This document shows, in pieces, positions 56,838 to 64,000 of a stretch of DNA of 64,000 nucleotides. The position numbers and the translations under genes were made by a program. This DNA is from Pseudomonas poae. GTDB taxonomy: Bacteria; Pseudomonadota; Gammaproteobacteria; Pseudomonadales; Pseudomonadaceae. Where the stretch lies: contig CP110972.1 of NCBI GenBank assembly GCA_028869255.1, positions 3,849,001-3,913,000 of the forward strand. The letters run 5' to 3'. The stretch's first letter is position 1, and each line of letters starts with the position of its first letter. The notes under the pieces were generated by a model that made no database searches, had not been told where the DNA came from, and saw only the letters and a list, made by a program, of their open reading frames with translations.

Positions 56838-57536
56838 ATGAGCAACGTCGACCACGCCGAAATCGCCAAATTCGAAGCCCTGGCTCACCGCTGGTGGGAC
56901 CGCGAAAGCGAATTCAAACCCCTGCACGACATCAACCCATTGCGGGTGAACTGGATTGACGAGCGCGTCAACCTGGCCGGCAAGAAGGTATTGGACGTCG
57001 GTTGCGGCGGCGGCATCCTCAGTGAAGCGATGGCCCAGCGCGGCGCCACCGTGATGGGCATCGACATGGGCGAAGCACCGTTGGCCGTGGCCCAGCTGCA
57101 TCAGCTGGAATCCGGCGTGAGCGTGGAGTACCGCCAGATCACCGCCGAGGCCCTGGCCGAAGAGCTGCCCGAGCAGTTCGACGTGGTCACCTGCCTTGAA
57201 ATGCTGGAACACGTGCCGGACCCGTCCTCGGTAATCCGCGCCTGTTTCCGCATGGTCAAGCCGGGCGGCCAGGTGTTCTTCTCCACCATCAACCGTAATC
57301 CCAAGGCCTACCTGTTCGCGATCATCGGCGCCGAATACATCATGAAGCTGCTGCCGCGCGGCACCCATGATTTCAAGAAATTCATCCGCCCTTCCGAGCT
57401 GGGCGCCTGGAGCCGTCAGGCCGGCCTGACCGTCAAGGACATCATTGGCCTGACCTACAACCCGCTGACCAAGCACTACAAGCTGGCCAGCGACGTTGAC
57501 GTCAACTACATGATCCAGACCCTGCGCGAGGAGTGA
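56838..57536 (+). CDS. ubiG: Ubiquinone biosynthesis O-methyltransferase UbiG
   Basis: A 232-residue SAM-dependent methyltransferase performing both O-methylations of ubiquinone. SAM motif I is [16 protein letters not shown], motif [16 protein letters not shown], motif [17 protein letters not shown]; the N terminus [25 protein letters not shown] is specific to UbiG. AGAGG lies about eight bases before the ATG. mupP starts four bases after the stop, so the two are coupled. Confidence 0.97.
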   Translation: MSNVDHAEIAKFEALAHRWWDRESEFKPLHDINPLRVNWIDERVNLAGKKVLDVGCGGGILSEAMAQRGATVMGIDMGEAPLAVAQLHQLESGVSVEYRQITAEALAEELPEQFDVVTCLEMLEHVPDPSSVIRACFRMVKPGGQVFFSTINRNPKAYLFAIIGAEYIMKLLPRGTHDFKKFIRPSELGAWSRQAGLTVKDIIGLTYNPLTKHYKLASDVDVNYMIQTLREE

Positions 57537-57540
57537 GCCT

Positions 57541-58212
57541 GTGAAGTTGCGAGCGGTTCTCTTCGATATGGACGGTACCCTGCTGGACACCGCGCCGGAC
57601 TTTATCGCCATCTGTCAGGCCATGCGCGCCGACCGTGGCCTGGCGCCGGTCAACCCCCAGCACATCCGTGATGAAATCTCCGGCGGAGCGCGGGCGATGG
57701 TCGCCGTGACCTTCTCGATGGACCCCGAATCCCCAGGTTTTGAAGAGCTGCGCCAGGAATTTCTTGAGCGCTACCTCAAGGGCTGCGCCGTCCACAGCAA
57801 ATTGTTCGACGGCATGGCCGAACTGCTGGAAGACATCGAGAAAGCCAAGCTGATCTGGGGCGTGGTCACCAACAAGCCGTTGCGCTTTGCCGAGCCGATC
57901 ATGCAGCAACTGGGCCTGGCCGAACGCTCGGCACTGCTGATCTGCCCCGATCATGTAAAAAACAGCAAGCCGGACCCGGAGCCGATGATCCTGGCGTGCA
58001 AGATGCTCGACCTGGACCCGGCCAGCGTGTTGTTCGTGGGCGACGACCTGCGCGACATCGAGTCCGGCCGCGACGCCGGCACGCGCACGGCGGCGGTCAC
58101 TTATGGGTACATCCACCCGGACGACAACCCGCGCCACTGGGGCGCCGACGTGGTGGTGGATCACCCGCTGGAACTGCGCAAGGTGCTGGATAACGCTCTG
58201 TGCAGTTGCTGA
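57541..58212 (+). CDS. mupP: MurNAc-6-phosphate phosphatase MupP (HAD family)
   Basis: A 223-residue HAD phosphatase. Motif I is [11 protein letters not shown], motif II VVTNKP, motif [14 protein letters not shown] and [11 protein letters not shown]. This gene was long annotated gph; in pseudomonads the ubiG-adjacent copy is the MurNAc-6-P phosphatase of the cell-wall recycling route that bypasses de novo UDP-MurNAc synthesis and affects fosfomycin tolerance. The start is a GTG at 57541. It is followed by a REP doublet and a YciK-type SDR. Confidence 0.9.
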   Translation: MKLRAVLFDMDGTLLDTAPDFIAICQAMRADRGLAPVNPQHIRDEISGGARAMVAVTFSMDPESPGFEELRQEFLERYLKGCAVHSKLFDGMAELLEDIEKAKLIWGVVTNKPLRFAEPIMQQLGLAERSALLICPDHVKNSKPDPEPMILACKMLDLDPASVLFVGDDLRDIESGRDAGTRTAAVTYGYIHPDDNPRHWGADVVVDHPLELRKVLDNALCSC

Positions 58213-58243
58213 CTGTTCGAAGCTCTTGAAATCACCGAGGTCA

Positions 58244-58335
58244 ATGTGGGAGCTGGCTTGCCTGCGATTGCGGCCTGCCAGCCAGCACTTGCGGTGACTG
58301 ATACTGCGCAATCGCAGGCAAGCCAGCTCCCACAT
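58244..58335. repeat. REP doublet between mupP and the SDR gene
   Basis: ATGTGGGAGCTGGCTTGCC at one end and its reverse complement at the other; the arms extend through TGCGATTGCG/CGCAATCGCA to about 29 bases. The spacer of about 34 bases holds further CAGCCAGC-type symmetry. Confidence 0.85.
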
Positions 58336-58375
58336 GAATGGGTTACCAATCCGAATTCTGTAGAGGTTGTTGTTT

Positions 58376-59116
58376 ATGTTTGATTACTCCGCACGTCCAG
58401 AACTGCTCAAAGGCCGGGTGATCCTGGTCACCGGCGCCGGCCGCGGGATTGGCGCGGCGGCAGCAAAAACCTACGCCGCCCATGGCGCCACCGTGCTGCT
58501 GCTGGGCAAGACCGAAGCCAACCTGGCCCAAGTGTATGACGAGATCGAGGCAGCGGGTCAGCCGCAACCGGTGGTCATTCCGTTCAACCTGGAGACCGCC
58601 CTGCCCCATCAATATGATGAGCTGGCGGCGATGATCGAAAAGGCGTTCGGCCACCTCGACGGCCTGCTGCACAATGCCTCGATCATCGGCCCGCGCACGC
58701 CAATCGAACAGCTGTCCGGCGAGAATTTCATGCGGGTGATGCACGTGAACGTCAACGCAATGTTCATGCTGACCAGCACCTTGCTGCCACTGCTCAAGCT
58801 GTCCCAGGATGCCTCGGTAGTGTTCACCTCCAGCAGCGTCGGGCGTAAAGGTCGGGCGTATTGGGGGGCTTATGGGGTGTCGAAGTTTGCGACTGAAGGC
58901 TTGATGCAAACCCTGGCCGACGAGTTGGACACGGTTGCGCCGGTACGGGCCAACAGCATCAACCCGGGCGCCACGCGCACCAGCATGCGGGCCCAGGCGT
59001 ATCCGGGGGAGAACCCGACGGATAACCCGACGCCGGAGGAGATCATGCCGGTGTACCTGTACCTGATGGGTCCGGATAGCACGGGCATTAATGGGCAGGC
59101 GTTTGACGCGCAGTAA
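58376..59116 (+). CDS. YciK-type short-chain dehydrogenase
   Basis: A 246-residue SDR oxidoreductase. Cofactor loop is LVTGAGRGIGAAAAKTYA, then LHNASIIGP, catalytic Ser in FTSSSVGRKG and Tyr-Lys in YWGAYGVSKFA. The lengths and the N terminus MFDYSARPELLKGRV match YciK. Substrate is unknown. GAGG lies nine bases upstream of the ATG at 58376. The same neighbour order (ubiG, mupP, yciK) occurs in P. aeruginosa. Confidence 0.92.
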   Translation: MFDYSARPELLKGRVILVTGAGRGIGAAAAKTYAAHGATVLLLGKTEANLAQVYDEIEAAGQPQPVVIPFNLETALPHQYDELAAMIEKAFGHLDGLLHNASIIGPRTPIEQLSGENFMRVMHVNVNAMFMLTSTLLPLLKLSQDASVVFTSSSVGRKGRAYWGAYGVSKFATEGLMQTLADELDTVAPVRANSINPGATRTSMRAQAYPGENPTDNPTPEEIMPVYLYLMGPDSTGINGQAFDAQ

Positions 59117-59156
59117 ACATCTGCAACGCCGCAGAACCCAAAAGTGGCTGGCCTTT

Positions 59157-59277
59157 GTGGCGAGCGGGCTTGCCCGCGTTGGGCTGCAACGCGGCCCCAA
59201 AACCTGCCACCGCGCGCGCTCTGTTAGATCGCGGTGCGGCTGCTTCGCAGCCCAACGCGGGCAAGCCCGCTCGCCAC
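59157..59277. repeat. Long palindromic element with 31-bp perfect arms
   Basis: A 121-base element whose ends are 31-base perfect inverted repeats beginning GTGGCGAGCGGGCTTGCC. It is a different REP variant from the GTGGGAGC type elsewhere in the window. The centre has a second palindromic part (ACCGCGCG...CGCGGT). It separates two convergent genes and could terminate both. Confidence 0.85.
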
Positions 59278-59305
59278 GTGGCTCGCCCTACATTGGGTTA
59301 CACGT

Positions 59306-60820
59306 TTAGTTCTTCACCACTTCTTCCAGGGTGAAGCGCCCCAGCGGGTTCTGCAGGAAATTGCTCACATTCTTGCGTGAGATGTTGATGTACGGGCTGT
59401 AGTACAGGTCGATCCAGTTCACATCCTGTTTCGCCAGTTTTTGCAGGTCCACATACATCTGCTCACGCTTGACCGGGTCAGCCTCGATCCGCGCCGCCGC
59501 TACCAGTTCCTTGACCTTGTCGTTCTTGTAACGGGTCATGTAGTTCTGGTTGGTGTCGTGGCCCAGCACGAAGGTGGTCTTCTGGTCCGGGTCGAGGATG
59601 TCGTTGGTCCAGTACATCACCGAAATATCGTACTCACCGTCCACCAGCATCTGCCAGCTTTGGGTCGGGTCGACTTTCTGCAGGTTGGCCGTTACGCCGA
59701 CCTTGGCCAACTGGTCCTTGATGATCACCGCAATCTGCTCGTCGGCTTCGTTGCCGGCGTTGACCACGTAGTTGAGCTTCAAGTCCTTGGCACCGGCATC
59801 CGCCAGCAGCTTCTTGGCGGCCGTCGGGTCATACGGGCGCTGCAGATTGTTGGCGTAGTGGTACAGCGAGCCTTTGGGGATATAGGAATAGGCCACGGTA
59901 CCCTGGCCGTAAGTGGCGGTTTTCACCAGCGATTGTTTATCGATGGCCATGTCCAGCGCCTGGCGGACTTCCGGCTTGGCCAGCAGGCCATGCGCGTGGT
60001 TGATCAACAAGTGATCCTCACGGGTGGACGGGTCGGAGTGGATCACCACGTTCTGGTCTTTTTTCAGCTCTTCTACCCGGGAAAACGGCACGAAGATCGC
60101 TGTGTCCAGCTCGTTGTTCTGCACCATGCGCATACGCGTGTTGTCATCGGTCACGGAGACCCATTCCACGCCATCGAGGCTCACGTTCTTGGCCTGCCAG
60201 AAATTCGGGTTCTTCTTCAGGATCACCCGATCGCCCTTGCGCCACTCCTCCACGGTAAATGCGCCGGAGGTCACCGGATTTTCCGAGTAGGCGTCTTCGC
60301 CCATTTTGGTCATGGCCTTTTCCGACAGAATCGACACCGTCGGCGACGCCAGTTGCGACAGGAAGGCTACCGCCGGAGTCTTCAGGGTGACCACCAGGGT
60401 TTTCGGGTCCGCAGCCTTGGCCGTGTTGATCAGGTTGAAGGGGTCAGCCCACAGCGAAGCTTTGTTGTCGCGGATACGCAGCAGGCTGAACGCCGCATCA
60501 TCGGCGGTGATCGCCGAGCCGTCGGAGAACTTCGCCTCGCGCAGCTTGAAGGTGTAGGTCAGGCCGTCCTTGGAAATTTCCCAGCTTTCTGCCAGGCCCG
60601 GTTCCATCTTGGTGCCTAGGTTGTCCACGCGCACCAGGGTGTCGTAGACGTTGGCAAACACCCAGGTATCGCGGTTTTGCGCGCTTTTGATCGGGTCGAA
60701 GGTGGTGCTGTCTTCACGGCAGCCGATGGTCAGCACACCGGCGGCCTGGGCGAGGCCGGCGGTAAGGGACCATGCAGTCAATGTAGCGGCGGCGAGCAAC
60801 TTCAAGTGGCGCGATTGCAT
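59306..60820 (-). CDS. Dpp/Opp-type ABC transporter substrate-binding protein
   Basis: A 504-residue periplasmic binding protein of the SBP_bac_5 family (dipeptide, oligopeptide, nickel or opine). A signal peptide covers residues 1-26 (GLAQAAG). Family hallmarks are LTIGCREDSTTFDPIKSAQNRD, EPGLAESWEISKDGLTYTFKLRE, KFSDGSAITADDAAFSLLR and RPYDPTAAKKLLADAG. It is the last gene of the operon. It resembles the DppA/agropinic-type group; the actual ligand cannot be read from the sequence. Confidence 0.92.
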   Translation of the reverse strand: MQSRHLKLLAAATLTAWSLTAGLAQAAGVLTIGCREDSTTFDPIKSAQNRDTWVFANVYDTLVRVDNLGTKMEPGLAESWEISKDGLTYTFKLREAKFSDGSAITADDAAFSLLRIRDNKASLWADPFNLINTAKAADPKTLVVTLKTPAVAFLSQLASPTVSILSEKAMTKMGEDAYSENPVTSGAFTVEEWRKGDRVILKKNPNFWQAKNVSLDGVEWVSVTDDNTRMRMVQNNELDTAIFVPFSRVEELKKDQNVVIHSDPSTREDHLLINHAHGLLAKPEVRQALDMAIDKQSLVKTATYGQGTVAYSYIPKGSLYHYANNLQRPYDPTAAKKLLADAGAKDLKLNYVVNAGNEADEQIAVIIKDQLAKVGVTANLQKVDPTQSWQMLVDGEYDISVMYWTNDILDPDQKTTFVLGHDTNQNYMTRYKNDKVKELVAAARIEADPVKREQMYVDLQKLAKQDVNWIDLYYSPYINISRKNVSNFLQNPLGRFTLEEVVKN

Positions 60821-60852
60821 ATCACAACTCCTTGTTAATGAATGGCAGAGGG

Positions 60853-61824
60853 TTAAAGCAACGGTTCTTCAAGCACGCAACTGTATCGATGCTCGTGCAG
60901 GAAATGGGTCGGCGGCAACACCACGGAACACATGGCGCGCGCATACCGGCAACGCGGGTGAAAGGCACAGCCTGTCGGCAAATTCAGCGGGCTCGGGGGT
61001 TCACCGGGCAACGGTTCCGTGGGCAGTGGCCGATGCGGATCAATCTCGGGAATCGCCTGGATCAGCGCCGCCGTGTACGGATGGCGCGGCGCGGTAAACA
61101 CCGCTTCCACTGGCCCTTCCTCGACGATCTTGCCCAGGTACATTACCGCCACTCGGTCGCACAGGCGGCGCACGATGGCCAGGTCATGGGCGATAAACAG
61201 GATCGCCAGGTTCATGCGCTGCTGCAGCTCCAGCAGCAAATTGATGATCTGGCCCTGGATCGACACATCCAGCGCCGCCACGCATTCATCGGCGATGATC
61301 AGGCGCGGCTCCACCGCCAGCGCCCGGGCGATCCCCACGCGCTGGCACTGGCCGCCGCTGAGGGAGCCGGGTTTGCGGCCGGCCAGTTCCGGACGCAGGC
61401 CCACCAGGTCAAGCAGCTCAACCACGCGGGCCGGGATCTGCTGCAAAGCGACTTTGCGCTGTACCCGCAAGACCTCGGCAAGGGTTTCGCCGATGGTATG
61501 GCGCGGGTTCAGCGCGGCATACGGGTCCTGGAAAATCATCGCGGTTTCATGGCGCAGGCGAGCAATGTCAATCGCACTGCCGTGGGCCATATCGATGCCA
61601 TCAAACAACACCTGGCCGGCGCTGATCGGGTTGAGGTGCAGGATCGCCCGCCCCAGCGTACTTTTGCCGCTGCCGGACTCACCGACCAAACCCAGGGTTT
61701 GGCCTGCGGCCAGGTTCAGCGACACCCCGTTCACCGCCTTCACCCACTGTTTGTTCAGGCCGAACAGGCCATTGCCGGACGCCGCGAAGCGCACCTCCAG
61801 GTTCTTGATTTGCAACAGGCTCAT
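60853..61824 (-). CDS. ABC transporter ATP-binding protein (OppF/DppF-like)
   Basis: A 323-residue ATPase: Walker A GESGSGKST, Q-loop MIFQDPYAALNPR, signature LSGGQCQRVGIARA, Walker B LIIADECVAALD (Cys replacing the usual Pro after Glu), and HDLAIVRRL. The C-terminal oligopeptide/dipeptide extension ends with FHPRCRYARAMC, which in OppF/DppF binds a metal or iron-sulphur cluster. Its ATG overlaps the preceding gene's stop (ATGA). Confidence 0.93.
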   Translation of the reverse strand: MSLLQIKNLEVRFAASGNGLFGLNKQWVKAVNGVSLNLAAGQTLGLVGESGSGKSTLGRAILHLNPISAGQVLFDGIDMAHGSAIDIARLRHETAMIFQDPYAALNPRHTIGETLAEVLRVQRKVALQQIPARVVELLDLVGLRPELAGRKPGSLSGGQCQRVGIARALAVEPRLIIADECVAALDVSIQGQIINLLLELQQRMNLAILFIAHDLAIVRRLCDRVAVMYLGKIVEEGPVEAVFTAPRHPYTAALIQAIPEIDPHRPLPTEPLPGEPPSPLNLPTGCAFHPRCRYARAMCSVVLPPTHFLHEHRYSCVLEEPLL

Positions 61825-62777
61825 GGGCGGCCTCCCAACGGATAGTGACACGCCACCCGCACGCCCTCCGGCAGCAACTCGGTGCACAGGGTACCCACCT
61901 GCGGGCAGCGCGGGTTGAAGCGGCAACCGGCGGGCAAGGCATCCAGCAACGGCGGCTGGCCGGGAATGGTACGCAGCAGGGCATGCCCGCTGCTGTGGGC
62001 GGGCTGGCAGTCGATCAAGCCGGCGGTGTACGGGTGCTGCGGATGGGCCAGCAGGTCATATTTGCTGCCGTGTTCGCACAGGCGCCCGGCATACATCACG
62101 GCAATGGAATCACAGGTCTGCGCTACCACGCCGAGGTCGTGGGTAATCATGATGATCGACAGGCCGCGCTGATCGCGCAGCTCCAGCAGCAGACGCAGGA
62201 TCTGCGCCTGCACCGTCACATCGAGGGCGGTGGTTGGCTCGTCGGCAATCAGCACGTGCGGGTCGCAGCCCAGGGCCACCGCGATCATGGCGCGCTGGCG
62301 CATACCGCCGGAGAACTCGTGGGGATAGTTATCGACCCGCGCCTGAGGGTCCGGAATGCCGACCTGGCGCAGCACCTCGATGGCTTGCCGGCGTGCATCC
62401 TTTTTCGACGCGCCTTGATGCAGCCGGATGCCCTCGGCGATTTGCTCGCCGATGCGCATCAAGGGGTCGAGGTGGCTGCTGGGGTTCTGGAAGATCATGC
62501 CCAGTTGGCCGCCGCGTACGGCACGCATACCGGCATCATCAAGTTGCAATAAATCCTGCCCGGCCAGGTGCACCGAACCGCCCTGCACTCGCAGATTGGG
62601 CGACGGCAACAAGCGCATCAGCCCGCGACAGGCCATGGTCTTGCCCGAGCCGCTCTCACCCACCAGGCCGAGGATTTCACCTTCGGCCAGGTCGAAAGAC
62701 ACACGGTCAACCAAGGTGACATCGCGCCCGGTACTGTTGGCAATCACGCTCAGGTCCCGGACCTGCAAAATGCTCAT
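61821..62777 (-). CDS. ABC transporter ATP-binding protein (OppD/DppD-like)
   Basis: A 318-residue ATPase: Walker [20 protein letters not shown], signature [14 protein letters not shown], Walker [13 protein letters not shown] and THDLGVVAQ, with the C-terminal cluster-type motif [12 protein letters not shown]. It pairs with the OppF-like ATPase. It overlaps the upstream permease gene by four bases, which indicates tight coupling. Confidence 0.93.
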   Translation of the reverse strand: MSILQVRDLSVIANSTGRDVTLVDRVSFDLAEGEILGLVGESGSGKTMACRGLMRLLPSPNLRVQGGSVHLAGQDLLQLDDAGMRAVRGGQLGMIFQNPSSHLDPLMRIGEQIAEGIRLHQGASKKDARRQAIEVLRQVGIPDPQARVDNYPHEFSGGMRQRAMIAVALGCDPHVLIADEPTTALDVTVQAQILRLLLELRDQRGLSIIMITHDLGVVAQTCDSIAVMYAGRLCEHGSKYDLLAHPQHPYTAGLIDCQPAHSSGHALLRTIPGQPPLLDALPAGCRFNPRCPQVGTLCTELLPEGVRVACHYPLGGRP

Positions 62778-63631
62778 GCGCGATCCCCCAGCACTTGCGC
62801 CACACCATCGGCCAGCAGGCTGAAGCCCATGGCCAGGGTCACAATGGCCAGGCCCGGAAAGGTGCAGATCCACCACGCAGTGGTGATAAACGCCTGGCCT
62901 TCAGCGACCATGGTGCCCCACTCGGCGGTCGGTGGTTGCACACCCAGGCCCAGGTAGCTCACGGCAGCGCCGTTGAGCAGTACCAGCACGGCATCGGACA
63001 TGGAAAACACAATCGAGCCGAACATCGCATTCGGCAACAAGTGCCGAAACAGAATGCGCCCATGGCCAAAGCCCAGGCTCTTGGCGGCGAGGGCAAAGTC
63101 GCTTTCCTTGAGCACAAGGATCTGCGAGCGGATCAGCCGCGCATACGACACCCAGCCCACCAGCGCCATGGCGATATAAAAGCTCTTCAAGCCCGGCCCG
63201 AGGATGGCCATGATTGCCAGCATCAACACCAGGAACGGGAACGCCAGGATCACATCGATCACCCGCATGCAGAAGCTGTCGAAGCGCCCGCCAATATAGC
63301 CGGACACCGCACCGATAAAGGTGCCGATCATAAACGGAAAGATCACCCCGACGATGGCCAGCTGCAGGTCGATGCGCGCGCCCCAGATCACTCGCGACAG
63401 GATGTCCCGCCCGTAGTTATCCGTACCGAATGGGTGCGCCAGGCCCGGGCCGAGCAAGCTGATATCGGTGTTCTGCGCAATCGGGTCATAGGGCGCGATC
63501 CACGGGGCAAACACGGCCAGGGCCAACCACAGCAGCAGAATCAACAGGCCCCATGCCGCCGTCAGCCGGCCATTGCGAAAACCAAAGCGCAGGCGCAAAC
63601 GCCAGGGGGCAATCAACGGGCGGCTGCTCAT
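62774..63631 (-). CDS. ABC transporter permease (OppC/DppC-like)
   Basis: A 285-residue inner-membrane permease. It has an N-terminal helix (about 25-48), a periplasmic stretch with HPFGTDNYGRDILSRVIWGARIDL, and five more helices. The EAA coupling loop is FALAAKSLGFGHGRILFRHLLPNA. This layout is that of the DppC/OppC subunit. Its start overlaps the stop of the upstream permease by four bases. Confidence 0.93.
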   Translation of the reverse strand: MSSRPLIAPWRLRLRFGFRNGRLTAAWGLLILLLWLALAVFAPWIAPYDPIAQNTDISLLGPGLAHPFGTDNYGRDILSRVIWGARIDLQLAIVGVIFPFMIGTFIGAVSGYIGGRFDSFCMRVIDVILAFPFLVLMLAIMAILGPGLKSFYIAMALVGWVSYARLIRSQILVLKESDFALAAKSLGFGHGRILFRHLLPNAMFGSIVFSMSDAVLVLLNGAAVSYLGLGVQPPTAEWGTMVAEGQAFITTAWWICTFPGLAIVTLAMGFSLLADGVAQVLGDRA

Positions 63632-64000
63632 TGCATCTTCACTCGCGGGTCGAGAGCCACCGTCACCACATCGGCGACAAAGTTGACCACCACCGTCGCA
63701 CAGGCCAGCACCATGGCCACGCCCTGCACCACCATGTAGTCACGGGTGAAAATCCCGCGCACCAGCAATTGGCCAATGCCGGGAATGGCGAACAGGCTTT
63801 CGATAACCACGGTGCCACTGATCAGCCAGCCGATATTCACCGCCAGCAGGTTGACCGCCGGCACCAGCGAATTGGGCAACACATGGCGGCGAAATACGGC
63901 GGCTTCCGACAACCCTCGCGCCCGCGCAGCCGTGACGTGATCCGCCTGCAATTCCATCAACATGCTCGCCCGCAGGTTACGCACCAGCACCGCCGAGAGC
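63628..64000 (-). CDS. ABC transporter permease (OppB/DppB-like), truncated by window end
   Basis: Only the last 123 residues are inside the window. The EAA loop is complete (DHVTAARARGLSEAAVFRRHVLPNSLVPAV), followed by VNLLAVNIGWLISGTVVIESLFAIPGIGQLL and the usual DYMVVQGVAMVLACATVVVNFVADVVTVALDPRVKM end. It is the DppB/OppB-type first permease; the N terminus lies beyond base 64000. Confidence 0.92.
   Translation of the reverse strand, partial: LSAVLVRNLRASMLMELQADHVTAARARGLSEAAVFRRHVLPNSLVPAVNLLAVNIGWLISGTVVIESLFAIPGIGQLLVRGIFTRDYMVVQGVAMVLACATVVVNFVADVVTVALDPRVKMQ

Overview
The window is a chromosomal segment of a Pseudomonas of the P. fluorescens type. Evidence: oprI, the fused tyrA-aroA gene inside the serC-pheA-hisC-tyrA/aroA-cmk-rpsA-ihfB supraoperon, mupP beside ubiG, a GC-rich codon bias, and many REP-type palindromes built on a GTGGGAGC(T/G)GGCTTG core in intergenic gaps. 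Nearly all of it is ordinary core genome; accessory character is concentrated at 6.2-10.8 kb (GldA/F/G-like ABC system), 16.2-21.3 kb (Rhs toxin and immunity) and 37-41.7 kb (remains of an O-antigen locus).

Layout. 0-6.1 kb: oprI convergent with an L,D-transpeptidase, a small conserved gene, tesA divergent from ybbA-ybbP, then greB. 6.2-10.8 kb: a coiled-coil protein divergent from a fused ATPase-permease with a damaged P-loop, followed by a GldG-like protein. 10.8-15.9 kb: small hypothetical, DoxX, MltF-type lytic transglycosylase, tatD, a chemoreceptor. 16.2-21.3 kb: one Rhs protein with an HNH/endonuclease VII-like tip and an overlapping Imm50-like immunity gene. 21.4-24.9 kb: small membrane protein, thioesterase, CHAD protein, lipoprotein, and a frameshifted patatin. 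25-33 kb: kdpFABC-kdpDE (high-affinity K+ uptake), with three phased TTTACGCC boxes upstream that are good candidates for KdpE sites. 33.3-36.5 kb: ethanolamine-type permease behind a sigma-54 promoter, DUF2897, DUF1989 and a GntR/FCD regulator with an operator-like palindrome. 36.7-42.3 kb: comEA, wbpM, wbpL, an epimerase, an unidentified fragment, lapA-domain gene, ihfB. 42.4-53.8 kb: lipoprotein, rpsA, cmk, tyrA-aroA, hisC, pheA, serC (frameshifted), gyrA. 54.2-59.1 kb: mtnA divergent from an MTA deaminase-type hydrolase, ubiG, mupP, a YciK-type SDR. 59.3-64 kb: a Dpp/Opp-type ABC transporter running off the end.

Two genes (patatin at 24.6 kb and serC at 50.74 kb) are each broken by loss of one base in a short G/C run. 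As serC is needed for serine and pyridoxal phosphate synthesis, consensus error is a serious possibility for both. The most interesting parts are the GldA/F/G-like system with its non-canonical nucleotide site, the PAAR-less Rhs with its tip/immunity pair, the KdpE-box array, the sigma-54 and GntR sites around the permease/DUF1989 genes, the reduced O-antigen locus, and a nine-unit heptamer repeat at 1.35 kb.
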